Origin: Pseudovibrio sp. JCM 19062
GTDB taxonomy: Bacteria; Pseudomonadota; Alphaproteobacteria; Rhizobiales; Stappiaceae
Assembly (NCBI GenBank): GCA_001310715.1
Contig: BAXV01000014.1
Coordinates: forward strand, 1 to 64,000
Direction of reading: 5' to 3'
DNA length: 64,000 nt
Shown here: positions 19,823-29,252 of the stretch, in pieces
Position numbering within the stretch: the first letter of the stretch is position 1
Layout: each line of letters starts with the position of its first letter
Translations under genes and position numbers: made by a program
Notes under the pieces: generated by a model
What the model saw: only the letters and a program-made list of their open reading frames with translations
What the model was told of the DNA's origin: nothing
Database searches by the model: none

Positions 19823-21098
19823 TTAAAGTGCTCGTATTCTGGGTTCAATGCGATGCGGGACGTTGAATGCCTTTACTGTGATGGTCAACTCGCGATTGGG
19901 ATCATCCTTATGGCCAAATAGGTATGACCAACTACTTTCTGAACGCTTCTGAACTTGCTTTTTATAGCTCGGATGATTAGGTGTACACTCCTCAATTTTA
20001 CCGAGAACATTCGAGAAATCTTTATTGCGGTTAAAGACCAAGACTGCCGCTTTAGTGTCACGCCAACTTAAATAAGATAGTACTTGATCAATGGTTCCTA
20101 AGTACGCTTTCTCGCCACCCCAAACTTACATTCACCAATGAAAATGTTTCGTCCACCTACCTTAATGAGTATATCGGTTTTGCTTCATAGTTAAAAGTTT
20201 CCCCAGTAGCATCCCCTTCGTAATGACCATTTAGTTGCACAAGAAAATGCGTTCTGAGACTTTCTTCGTCCATCTCGCGAAAAGCGCCAGGACTCTGCTC
20301 CATGACTTGGACCATGTTTTCAAGCACTGTCAAAATGTGCTCGTAGTCCTTGTCTGTTAAGATCGGCTCTGGGTTAAAGGGCTCGCGTGATGCAGTAGGA
20401 CGGCGAGGTGCTGTTGGCAATTTTCTTCGAACTCTGGGGGCGGCAAAGGTATCCCGCTCTCCAGCTCGTTCTTTTATCTTAAAACCTAAGCCAGCCACGA
20501 GTGACTTGTTGCGAAGCAATTTTTCTTTACGATGCTCAATTGTTTGTGTCGCTAAATGATTGAGGCCTTCATTGTATTGCGTGGCATCGGTTTTCAACCA
20601 TTGTAAGTGAAGTTCAATTGACGACACCCTGTCATCAATGTTGGCCTTCACTTTATTTGGTGTTAGCTCTGCTCCTACAATGGAGAAGTGTATTGCTTCT
20701 TCGCCAACTACAGCTCTTGGATTGTTGAAGTTCCTTGTAGAAGGCTGAATCTCAAAACCTGTTTTGTTTCCCGAGAATGGAACTTCAACGTTAACTGAGG
20801 CTCCAGCGACATAAAAAGGGCGCGACTTATCTTCGATCCACCGCCTCCGGTCATGCCTTACGTCAACTTGCGTCTCTTCCTGCTCAACAACAATTTCATC
20901 TGTACGCAGAATGGGAACTTCGAAGAAAAATTGCTTTGCATAAAACTCTGCCAGATCATTTGTTGAAGAGTTAAGCAGCTCGTCACCATCCAGTTGATTA
21001 ATCTGTGAAACGAGTCGATTGCGCCAATCTTCTTGTGTGGCAGACCAGTCGCCCTTATGGAAAAGGTAGTCCTCGCTCGAGTTATTAAATCTACGCAT
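19823..21098 (-). CDS. Predicted PD-(D/E)XK-fold protein, two frameshifts
   Basis: About 425 residues after correction. It opens MRRFNNSSEDYLFHKGDW at 21098; the long N-terminal part is helical and unassigned. The C-terminal part has the nuclease pattern: Asp in KTDILIKV, then Glu-Cys-Lys in NIFIGECKF, a GGEKAYLGTIDQVLSYL helix and a later strand AAVLVFNRNKDF. Two homopolymer deletions break it: one A near 20178 and one T near 20123. This layout (large N-region plus GECKFW nuclease domain) is common in uncharacterised restriction-like proteins. The nearest upstream gene is over 900 bp away and the membrane nuclease is next on the same strand. The nuclease call rests on motifs only. Confidence 0.6.
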
Positions 21099-22016
21099 CT
21101 TGCCGCTCGCTGAATCTCAATGCAGTTTATCGTCACCACATTAAACTTATGCGTGTGTATTTCAAATAGAAACTCAAGAGAGAACATGCTGCTGCTCTCT
21201 CAATGAGTAACAGTTTAACGTTGGTCTTTCATGAAGCACCAAGCCAGAAGGGTATGGGGGGAATTAGCTTCGCTTCCTGTATATGATAGACCGCTCAGAA
21301 ATTTCCGCCCATTGTATCTATGAGAACCTACCTGCTCAGTTGGTTTGCCTGCGATAACCTGTGGTACAGAACGGTCAACATCTCGAATGGACAGCATGAA
21401 TTGTTCTGTTCACCGCCCCCTTATGTATTACTTATTCTTGTTCAGTTTTAACACTTGCTCATATACCGCAAATCAGAGTAGTCATAAAAGCAAGGGCTTT
21501 AATGCCAAGTGGCATAGATATCAACACCTTGCGTTGTTCATTCAGGTACAAGGACACGCATGATGCATAACCTGTTTACAGTTCCTCTCCCTTTCATTGG
21601 TGAAGTCTTCTTTCAATGGGACACAATCACAATGTCACGGTGGTCTATTGAGCCTGAGGACTATGGCTTCGGAGTTGAGCCGCTGGTCTGCTGTGGGAAG
21701 CTGCGGCTCTACTTCACACCAAGCACAGTTCAAAAAGCAAGGCGTAACTACCATCAAGAGCAATAGCAGCGCGTGTTGACTACGCTGTACTTCACAAGCG
21801 GTAAGCACAGGTGTCGACACTGAGGCCTATGCTTACCTCCCCGCAGAAGTGCAATTGATTGTTGCGTTTTGTAGGATGAGACGGGGTTATGGGGGAAATC
21901 CAATTTTACGCCATTTATTGTAGGTGGCTCAGATATTCTCCCCCAAAAACAATCTTGATCGGTTGTTCTCGCAGGACTGTGGCCAGCGAAAGTGCTGTTT
22001 TATAAAGCAGTTGCAG
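21099..22016. other. Island segment of 918 bp without a confident gene
   Basis: Between the PD-(D/E)XK protein and the DUF4209-type gene. A frame at 21563-21766 (+, 67 residues, opening MHNLFTVPLPFIGEVFFQWD after correction to the second ATG) and one at 21215-21397 (-, 60 residues) look slightly protein-like but have weak start signals and no recognisable family. It presumably holds the promoter of the leftward genes. Confidence 0.35.
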
Positions 22017-23944
22017 CTAAGCCTGTTGGTTAACTCTATTGCTACCGCTTATATCCAACCTGTCCCAATGTTTTAACAGTGGCATACAACAAAGACGTAA
22101 GATTAACCAACAGGCATATACAGCATCGTGGCCAAAGGCATCTCCATCTGCGAGAAGGCCATGAGCTACCGAGTGCCGAATGGTCGGCCCCGGCTTCTTC
22201 AGAAAAACATGTTCAATATCGAGAACCGTACTTGGGTGGAAAATCTGTTCCAACTCATTCCTCATATCCCTCATTAATGAAGACAATGGCCGATCTTCCT
22301 GTGTCTGCGTCTTGCTATCAAAGGATGAAACGTCATGTCCATGCTTCTTCAATACGTGCCTTATGGAGCTTTCAAGCAAAGGACATAAAATGTATAGCGC
22401 AGCAATGTTACCCCCATTCAAGAATTCTCTCATGCCAATCAAATAGGTCACACGTAGTTCCGAGGGGACAAAAAGGCTATTGCCTAATATAGCCTCAAGC
22501 TGAGTGTTGGAGATGAAACACTCGTGCTGTATGAAACTTAGGATGAAGCCAATAGGAACATTTGCAAACAATTGACGTCGAAGGCTTTCGCTCCGCGCGA
22601 CACTTTCCTGAATGGTTTGCCCGTCAAGCTCACGAAAACCGCTCCCGTTTCCTTTATGGCGGACCTTCCCTTCTCTATCGTGGTGTGTTGTGGCAAACAA
22701 TGAGGTAAAGGGATGCCTACGAATTTGCGCAATTGCTTCTCTTTTAAGGTCTTCAGGTTCAGGAGATTTCACACAGGTAACTAACGTATAAAGAGCTTCA
22801 TGAAAGCGCTTTCCTTGTAGCTCATCTAATAGAATTTTGACTTCTTCTGAGAGGTCAATAGAATTTGAGAATGGTTGCATCTCACTGTGCAATTCATCCT
22901 GTATTTCGACAAGACGATGCTTGAGTTCATTTCGCCTCGCAGAACTATTGGGGATTCCATGATATTCAGAGATCGCATCGCTCAGCCAGTGGCTTGCGTA
23001 TGACGCCTCCAATGGTTTTCCTATGTGCTTTTCTGCTTCTCTAACCAATGACTCGGCTGCGGCAGTCCGACAGCGGTTTTGGGAAGTGTTATCTTTCACT
23101 TGGTGGTATGCGTGAGCGGCCAAGCGCCATAGTTCAGTTTCACTATTTCCGCGCTCTTCATCCTGCCAGCCGCCCAAAAAGCTTTCAATTCCCTCTCCGA
23201 CTTGCTGAGGTTCGGACGCACAATAATTAAGATCAAGCTCACTAAGTTTGCGAGCACTGTACCGCAAGCCTGTCTCCAGAGCCAATTTTCGCAGCTGACT
23301 TAGCATACTTTTTGCTTGAGAAAATTGAGGACTCTTGCCTTTATCTAATAGACGTCCAATCGCCAATGCGCGCTCCAAGCACTCGCAGGAAAAGTGGGAT
23401 AATTCGGCAGGTTCGTCAGGTTTCTGATACCTGCTGGCAAGAGCACCAGATGCGAGCTGGGCGATGCATTCTAAATATGCCTCCACAGCCTTGCGGCTTG
23501 GTCGACACGCCACCTATCAAGCAACCAAACAGTATCGGAAAGACGTGCCCTAAGGACTGGGTTTAATGCTGTCTCTGCTGCGGTTGCGAGAACCTCAACG
23601 GGCGACCCGCGAAAGTCGTCTGGTATTGCCGACCTTCCCTCTGCCATCTCAAACATCGGAGAGAACGGGTTACTTCTATTTTCTGGATTAAAGATATAGT
23701 CTAAAACCGCCGAAAGCATTAGGAATACTCGCTTGGCAGAAGCTCCTTCCTCTCCCATCTCAACGTGCAGCTTAGCTGCCTCACTGTAGAGGTTACTAAG
23801 GGTGTGATGGTCAGCTGCATTGCTTCCATTAATCGGCCCTTCGAAGTCACCGATCACTTTCAAATCATCAGTCGTCGCCGCCAACCAATCAGGGCGATCA
23901 AAAACTGCGGTTGAATCTTTTTCTGACGCACTCTTAGTATTCAT
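22017..23944 (-). CDS. DUF4209-like protein with HEPN-type Arg-x4-His motif, one frameshift
   Basis: About 642 residues after joining. The N-terminal half opens MNTKSASEKDSTAVF at 23944 and reads to LLDRWRVDQAA; one A is missing near 23490 (GCAAGG for GCAAAGG), after which KAVEAYLECIAQLASG continues. The middle is helical. The C-terminal region (GGNIAALYILCPLLESSIRH ... KKPGPTIRHSVAHGLL ... ACWLILRLCCMPL) has the look of DUF4209 proteins. RHSVAHG fits the R-x4-6-H signature of HEPN ribonucleases, with a preceding helix and a following helix as expected. The domain name is from recollection of the family pattern and the RNase role is inference. It lies with two predicted nucleases in the island. 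Confidence 0.6.
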
Positions 23945-24153
23945 ATTGATATCCGTAGAATTTGATCAAGGCACAAAGGAAGGCCCTCTAAATGTACAAA
24001 GAAAACTTTCTCTAAACTGCCTCACCCGCTTAACCTTCTGGGCTGCAGATCTCTTTGCAGCAATAATGCAATAGATTGGCTTTAGCTGCGGTGGACAGCT
24101 TCGGCATTAGCGCTGTCACCCTAATATTTTGTCTGTCACAGGCGGGGTGCTGC

Positions 24154-24615
24154 CTATGGATTATCCTTGGAGTCGACATTGATAGAATTTAGTTTTTCGA
24201 CACGACGCCTACGTTCATCCTTGAAGCCCTCAATCAACCGCCTGAAACGTTCTTCCCGTTTACTTAGGCGAGCAGCGGCAAACCCGTCTTTACTTGATCG
24301 CTCCAGCAAATAGCGAGTACCTTCTTGCGCGAGATCGACCATTGGCCAGTCAAAGTCTTGGTAATCAGCCGTTACTTCGAGTTCATCAACAGCCTTCTGT
24401 ATCACCTCACCCAATGACAGCCCCTGTGAGTGGCCGATAAGTGAAATTAAAGTGATGAGGTCCGTAGTTGCATTATAAAGTTGCGTTCCATCACGGCTTA
24501 CACTTGCCCGCATTAGCTTGCGCGTAAGCTCTGAAAGCACCTCACCAATATGCCCTGCATTTGCGTTGGCTTTATAAAGCGCTTCCGAAAAGTGCTTTTC
24601 CTCTTCTTCATTCAT
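24154..24615 (-). CDS. Hypothetical protein, 153 residues
   Basis: Not recognised. An acidic, helical soluble protein opening MNEEEEKHFSEALYKAN and ending in a basic helix (KREERFRRLIEGFKDERRRR). The ATG at 24615 has GAGGG about nine bases upstream; an ATG four codons earlier lacks a site. It lies between the integrase and the DUF4209-type gene on the same strand. It could be a small partner of the neighbouring gene, but nothing in the sequence proves it. Confidence 0.55.
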   Translation of the reverse strand: MNEEEEKHFSEALYKANANAGHIGEVLSELTRKLMRASVSRDGTQLYNATTDLITLISLIGHSQGLSLGEVIQKAVDELEVTADYQDFDWPMVDLAQEGTRYLLERSSKDGFAAARLSKREERFRRLIEGFKDERRRRVEKLNSINVDSKDNP

Positions 24616-24792
24616 CTTAGCCCTCATTTAATCTACTATGCTTCTTTGGTTCTTATTGCGCACAAAAGAAATATTAAATAATTGTTTATTTATAATAACT
24701 TATCAAGCATCAACAACAACTCTCGGCTGTAAACTGACCGAAGCTATTCACGACTCGCAGTTTATATGTTCATCAGTCTCAAGAACATCATT

Positions 24793-26538
24793 TTACGATA
24801 TACTATATCTCAGCTTCCCCATCGCCTCGGCAAGCTTCTCCAGCTTGTAGCCGCTACCATAACGCCCTGCCATTCCTTTCTCTGTGTGACCCTGCAGCGC
24901 ATCCATAACCTCTTTACTGACTTCACTATCTCGGCAAGCATCTTCGAAACAGTGGCGGAAGCTATGAAAGGCGTTCTTGTCTCGCTTTACGCTCACTGAC
25001 TCGAGAAAGCGCTTGAAGTATTTGGAGAATGGAGAGGAGTAGTAGCCGTCTTCGCCCATGTTCAAGTCTGGGAAAAGCCGTTGCTGTTTCTCCTCTTTAC
25101 GCTGCTTGTGCAGATCAAGCAGGCCAGCTTTGATTAGCTCTGCGTGGATGGGAATCTGGCGACGGGAGCTGTTTGTCTTGAGTTGCTTATCCTCTCCGTC
25201 CTCATTGACATCAAAGTACCAAATACCGTTCCGCTCTCTTATGTCTGCGGTGTAGAGTTGGATGATCTCACCAAGCCTTGCACCTGTGTACAGCCCAATG
25301 AGAGGCACCCAGTAGGAACCAGCGTCTTTGGGTATTAAATTACCTTCCTGCTTCCAAAATCTCAAAGACTTACACCCCGTATAAAGAGGGGCAGAGAAAA
25401 TAGCTTTTAGCTCCTCTGAGGTGAACGGATCGCGCTGATCTCTTACTGATTGCCTGACCGTGATCTTCAGCCCCTTGAAGAGATTGGATGGAGCTTCATC
25501 ATAGTTAGCCTCTGCCCAGTTCCAGAATGCCGCCACGAAGCCTATTATCTTATTTACATTGAGGTCTGACATTGGCTTTAGACCAAGCTTAGAAGCTTTC
25601 TCAGCTGCTTCCGCAATACCAAGACCAGCTATTTCCTTTTGCTTGACCCAGTTTGCAGGTAGCTTCAGGAGCATGGCCTTATAAGCTCGCGCATCAGCTT
25701 TCGTGTAGGCTGTTAACTGCTTGTCACCCGCAACACTGATGAAGTTACTCATCCATGTACGGTGTTCTTTCTCAGTCTTGCCCTTCCAACTTGTCCGTGC
25801 TTTTTCACCAGCCCATTCTTCAACCGCATCCGAAAGTAGCTCTTGAGTTTGCGTAGGAGCTGAAGCAGGCGCGACGAGGTGCATGTCTGGTGTGTCTACG
25901 AGCTCACCCTGATTGCGCTCTGCGATTGCTTTTCTGGCCTGTATTGACGCTCTTTGTAGCTCACGTACTACAAGCTTACGGCTTGGAGAGTCTGGCAGAA
26001 GCGGAAGATTAATATTTGACCAGCTAAGCACCTCATCAACTTCATCCTCCAAGAATGTATCGACGATACCTCTCGCATGTTCATGCTTCAGGCTAACCAA
26101 CAACTCTTTGTTGTCTTGCTCAAACTCATCAAAGCTCGACTTTGGAAAGCCATGCTTCTTGATGAACTCGCTCGGGCCTTGTCCTGAGGAAACAATGTAA
26201 TGCTTCTTAGGCACATCCCCAAAACCCTCTATCCGTCCTTCCTCATCTTCATTCAGGAGATGCGTATAGTAAACCTGCCCAACCTGCCTGATTTGCTCGA
26301 CGGTTAACTCTGCATGTTTAGGTAGATTAGCTTGTCTCTGCTCTTCGCGATGCTCGGCAAATCGATTGTCTACGTCGACTGCTGCAAGCTTCACCAGCCG
26401 CAATGCCTCTTTGTAGTCTTTAGTGCCTAACGAGAAGGTTTCTTCGGTCTTTGGATATGTGTCTTTGATGTCCGTGGGAATAGCTGCACGGTGATAATAG
26501 GTAGCGTTACGGCGATATAAACGAGTGTGTCCAGACAT
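24793..26538 (-). CDS. int: Tyrosine site-specific integrase of the island
   Basis: Phage-type integrase of about 581 residues that would catalyse integration at tRNA-Ser. The N-terminus (SGHTRLYRRNATYYHRAAIP) is the domain often found in alphaproteobacterial island integrases; a core-binding SAM-like domain lies around 235-330. The catalytic residues are in place: Arg421 (TGARLGEI), His525 and Arg528 (HSFRH), His551 (QGH) and Tyr560 (GRYG). GGAGG lies about ten bases before the ATG at 26538; an ATG three codons earlier is possible. The gene ends 99 bp from the tRNA 3' end side of the junction, facing away from it, as usual for tRNA-targeting islands. The frame is intact, so the island may still be mobile. 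Confidence 0.93.
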   Translation of the reverse strand: MSGHTRLYRRNATYYHRAAIPTDIKDTYPKTEETFSLGTKDYKEALRLVKLAAVDVDNRFAEHREEQRQANLPKHAELTVEQIRQVGQVYYTHLLNEDEEGRIEGFGDVPKKHYIVSSGQGPSEFIKKHGFPKSSFDEFEQDNKELLVSLKHEHARGIVDTFLEDEVDEVLSWSNINLPLLPDSPSRKLVVRELQRASIQARKAIAERNQGELVDTPDMHLVAPASAPTQTQELLSDAVEEWAGEKARTSWKGKTEKEHRTWMSNFISVAGDKQLTAYTKADARAYKAMLLKLPANWVKQKEIAGLGIAEAAEKASKLGLKPMSDLNVNKIIGFVAAFWNWAEANYDEAPSNLFKGLKITVRQSVRDQRDPFTSEELKAIFSAPLYTGCKSLRFWKQEGNLIPKDAGSYWVPLIGLYTGARLGEIIQLYTADIRERNGIWYFDVNEDGEDKQLKTNSSRRQIPIHAELIKAGLLDLHKQRKEEKQQRLFPDLNMGEDGYYSSPFSKYFKRFLESVSVKRDKNAFHSFRHCFEDACRDSEVSKEVMDALQGHTEKGMAGRYGSGYKLEKLAEAMGKLRYSIS

Positions 26539-26634
26539 CTTTTCCATGCCTCCACTGTAACAGTGACGTGGAACAATCGGAATTAAATGCCGTTAGACTT
26601 CAACAGCTTACTGATTTAAAAGGGAAAAAGAAGT

Positions 26635-26654
26635 AATGGCGGAGAGACAGGGAT
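26635..26654. repeat. attR: tRNA-proximal island junction
   Basis: Identical over 20 bp to 15168-15187. It covers the CCA end, the acceptor strand and the start of the T-arm of tRNA-Ser, so integration preserved the tRNA. Confidence 0.88.
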
Positions 26655-26726
26655 TCGAACCCTGGAGACGGTCACCCGCCTACACACTTTCCAGGCGTGC
26701 GCCTTCGACCACTCGGCCACCTCTCC
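26637..26726 (-). tRNA. tRNA-Ser (anticodon GGA)
   Basis: Ninety nucleotides including an encoded CCA. The acceptor GGAGAGG pairs with TCTCTCC (one G-U). The D-arm region GGCCGAGTGGTCGAAGG, the anticodon loop CTGGAAA giving GGA, a long variable arm, and the T-arm GGTTCGAATCC are all present. It reads serine UCC/UCU codons. It is the attachment target of the island to its left. Confidence 0.97.
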
Positions 26727-27138
26727 GCAATCTGCTCACCGAGTGTCCCCGGCGGCGTGAGAGGGGGTATATGCAAAACTATTGGGGGGCGCAAGAGGGC
26801 TTTCCTATTTTTTTTGCATGTTTCCCCATTCTGTGGAAGCAGAGTGAAAACAAAGGCGTTTCTTCGGGTCTATACACGCATCCAGTCACAATTCGTTACG
26901 TAGTTTTGAACCAATTTTCAGAGCGGGGCCTCGCATATTCTGATAGGTTGCACCCATGATCGCATGAGGTACTGTGGGTATACGCGGCTCATCCCGAGCT
27001 TTTTTTTGAGCACATCGCGTTCTTGTGCATTCACACATCTCGTGAGGACATTTAAGTTTGAGCGATTTTGTTGTCATTTGAGCCCATAGGGACAAATGGA
27101 ACGCGCTCTGAAAGCTGACAGGAAAAGGAGGCAAGCAC
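26727..27138. other. Intergenic region after tRNA-Ser
   Basis: About 410 bp with no gene I can support. It must contain the tRNA promoter (right side, minus strand) and the promoter of the rightward gene at 27139. AT-rich runs but no clear motif. Confidence 0.4.
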
Positions 27139-27456
27139 GTGTTTGGATTTTTGCTGCGGTTTATTGGTGTGTGGTTTGTTGCAATAGCGCTGGTATCCTT
27201 TGTCGTGGATGCGACCAAGAGCATCGCGATGTCCAGTTGGACCACGACGCCACTGGGAATGATCTGGTTTGACCTATCGCCCGGAACGCTCAATGCATCA
27301 CAGGCAGTAATTCAAAGATATGTAAGTCCTTTCCTCTGGGATCCTGTCCTTCAGAGCATCTTGTTGATGCCACCGTGGGTTATATTCGGACCACTTGGTC
27401 TAATTATGCTATGGTATGGTGATAAAAGGCGTCGCATCAGCACAACCCTGCTGTGA
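27139..27456 (+). CDS. Small conserved membrane protein
   Basis: Protein of 105 residues with a GTG start seven bases after AGGAGG. It has a hydrophobic N-terminal segment (about 3-25) and a second one near 75-95, with a basic C-terminus (YGDKRRRIST). Similar small proteins precede msrA-like genes in Rhizobiales and are sometimes auto-named PetM family; that name says little. Function unknown. It lies 26 bp upstream of msrA and is probably cotranscribed with it. Confidence 0.75.
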   Translation: MFGFLLRFIGVWFVAIALVSFVVDATKSIAMSSWTTTPLGMIWFDLSPGTLNASQAVIQRYVSPFLWDPVLQSILLMPPWVIFGPLGLIMLWYGDKRRRISTTLL

Positions 27457-27482
27457 TGCAGAGTCTGTACAGGTAAGTGAAA

Positions 27483-28157
27483 ATGTCGTTTCTCAGAATG
27501 CTCTCAAACAAGTTTAAAATGCCGGATGCAGGTGATGCGCTGCCTGGACGGGACACTCCTATCATGACGCCCGGACAGCACGTTGTGAATGGCCGGGATC
27601 TGGACGGGCCATATCCTGATGGCATGAAAGAGCTTTATATAGGCATGGGATGTTACTGGGGCGCAGAGCGTGTCTTTTGGGAACTGCCAGGTGTGTATGT
27701 AACAGCTGTAGGCTTTGCAGGCGGCATCACCAAGAATCCGACCTACCACGAGACCTGCACGGGTCAGACCGGTCATACTGAGATTGTGAAAGTTGTTTAC
27801 GATCCGAAAGAGATCTCTCTGCATGAACTTTTGAAGGTCTTTTGGGAGCGTCACGACCCGACGCAAGGTATGCGACAGGGGAATGATGTTGGAACGCAGT
27901 ATAGATCCGCCGTTTATTTGACGAGCGAAGCTGATCTTGGGATCGCTCAGGAAACTGCCGTGACCTACCAGAACGCCCTTAAGGAAATCGGCAAGGACGG
28001 GCAGATTACTACTGAGATTGGGATGCTCGACACGTTCTATTACGCCGAGGAGTATCACCAACAATATCTGGCAAGGAATCCTGATGGATACTGTGGCATT
28101 GGTGGAACCGGTGCGACCTGTCCTTTGCCAGCTCCAGCACCCTCCCCTCAGGAATAG
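27483..28157 (+). CDS. msrA: Peptide-methionine (S)-S-oxide reductase MsrA
   Basis: Repairs oxidised methionine by reducing the S-sulfoxide with thioredoxin. In 224 residues the catalytic Cys57 lies in [18 protein letters not shown]-like [15 protein letters not shown] and [12 protein letters not shown] follow, and a C-terminal Cys ([12 protein letters not shown]) may act as resolving cysteine. The ATG at 27483 is preferred to a GTG two codons upstream. The frame is intact and the length is usual. Confidence 0.94.
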   Translation: MSFLRMLSNKFKMPDAGDALPGRDTPIMTPGQHVVNGRDLDGPYPDGMKELYIGMGCYWGAERVFWELPGVYVTAVGFAGGITKNPTYHETCTGQTGHTEIVKVVYDPKEISLHELLKVFWERHDPTQGMRQGNDVGTQYRSAVYLTSEADLGIAQETAVTYQNALKEIGKDGQITTEIGMLDTFYYAEEYHQQYLARNPDGYCGIGGTGATCPLPAPAPSPQE

Positions 28158-28184
28158 GTGACTAAAAATAACTCATTGAAAATT

Positions 28185-28241
28185 GCAACCTGCTATTAAT
28201 CGGGGATTAAATCAGCAGTTTCTAGTGCTTTTGCAGGTTGC
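28185..28241. repeat. Nested inverted repeat downstream of msrA
   Basis: Outer arms GCAACCTGC and GCAGGTTGC (9 bp, perfect) enclose an inner pair TTAATC/GATTAA. It could fold into a branched hairpin ending the msrA transcript or precede the MarR gene as a control site. There is no T-tract right after it. Confidence 0.45.
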
Positions 28242-28365
28242 ACTCATGCGAAATACTTATTATTTTGAATTTTATTAAAGTTGCATTTGTTAATATGCAA
28301 TTTTAGGCTTAACTTTAATAACGTTAAGTCAGAATCATCAGGTCATTATTTTAGAGATTTAATTT

Positions 28366-28845
28366 ATGATGAGAACTAATCATATTGCAGACCAACTTTC
28401 CGCAGTAAGTACAGCACTGGAAGATGCAAGTGTTGATGCTTACGGAGACCTTTCAACCAGTGCTGTCGCAGCCCTTCTTATCATGCGGCGCTCTCCGGCA
28501 ATCTCTATCGGGACAGTTGCGAAAGAAGTGCGCTTAAGCCATTCCGCTACCGTTCGTCTTATTGACCGTCTTGAAAAGGATTGGTTGGTTCGACGTCTGC
28601 GCCGCAGAGGTCGGGAAGTTATGGTGGAATTGACCGTTCGTGGCAAACGAAAGGCCGTTGAGGTCGCCGAAGCACGCCGTAAAGCGGCACATGAGTTGCT
28701 TGGCGAGATGGATGACAGCCAGCTGGACAACCTGTCTGCTGCCCTCAACTTCATCCTTCGCGACGTGGAAAGTTCCGCTTGCACACGCTTTTGCTATGAT
28801 GACCCAATGGGCAACGAAGAAACAGCAGAGAACGAGCCGGCCTAA
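28366..28845 (+). CDS. MarR-family transcriptional regulator
   Basis: Winged helix-turn-helix regulator of 159 residues. The DNA-binding part is clear in ISIGTVAKEVRLSHSATVRL followed by IDRLEKDWLVRRLRRRGREV (recognition helix and wing). The C-terminal dimerisation helix ends in CTRFCYDD; paired cysteines at this site suggest thiol or metal sensing, which is inference. It begins with ATGATG; the first is taken. AT-rich DNA with poly-T tracts lies upstream, and a terminator follows. Target genes cannot be told; it stands alone. Confidence 0.88.
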   Translation: MMRTNHIADQLSAVSTALEDASVDAYGDLSTSAVAALLIMRRSPAISIGTVAKEVRLSHSATVRLIDRLEKDWLVRRLRRRGREVMVELTVRGKRKAVEVAEARRKAAHELLGEMDDSQLDNLSAALNFILRDVESSACTRFCYDDPMGNEETAENEPA

Positions 28846-28893
28846 GGCATACATTTTCAAGTCTTTGTTTGTAGTTGTATTTAAGTACAGAAG

Positions 28894-28915
28894 CACCGGA
28901 GCCTATGCTTCGGTG
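28894..28915 (+). terminator. Terminator after the MarR gene
   Basis: Stem CACCG-AGC pairs with GCT-CGGTG around the loop CTAT with one mismatch, followed by TTATTC and TTTT. It lies about 50 bp past the stop codon. Confidence 0.75.
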
Positions 28916-29252
28916 TTATTCACTTTTGTGCATTATTCACTCCCATTAAGCTTCTCTTAATCGTGAATCTCATACAGATTACAACTGAGATTTGATGGGA
29001 ATAATTTACGCAATCTTTTATTGGCGCGGTCTTTGTTCAAAACGATTACCGCACGGTTTCTCTCATTTTTGCGTATTCCTTCCTTAACTCAACAAAGCGG
29101 GTTTGCAGCTTGTAAAACGACGGGCTTACCGCCTGATGCTGTGCGTGCTCCTCTTTGTTTTCAAAGAGTTACAATGAGAGAACGCGCGACAACAATTGAG
29201 ATAGCTGTATTTGCGTGTCGCCGACACCAATACGATTAAAGGAAAGCCTGAG
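28916..29252. other. Intergenic region before the chemoreceptor gene
   Basis: About 340 bp without a gene. It should hold the chemoreceptor promoter; no sigma-28 or sigma-54 motif was convincing by eye. Confidence 0.4.

Noticed and set aside
19681..19866. 61-codon rightward frame between the two PD-(D/E)XK genes
   Set aside because: No start signal and it overlaps the ends of both neighbours; likely chance.
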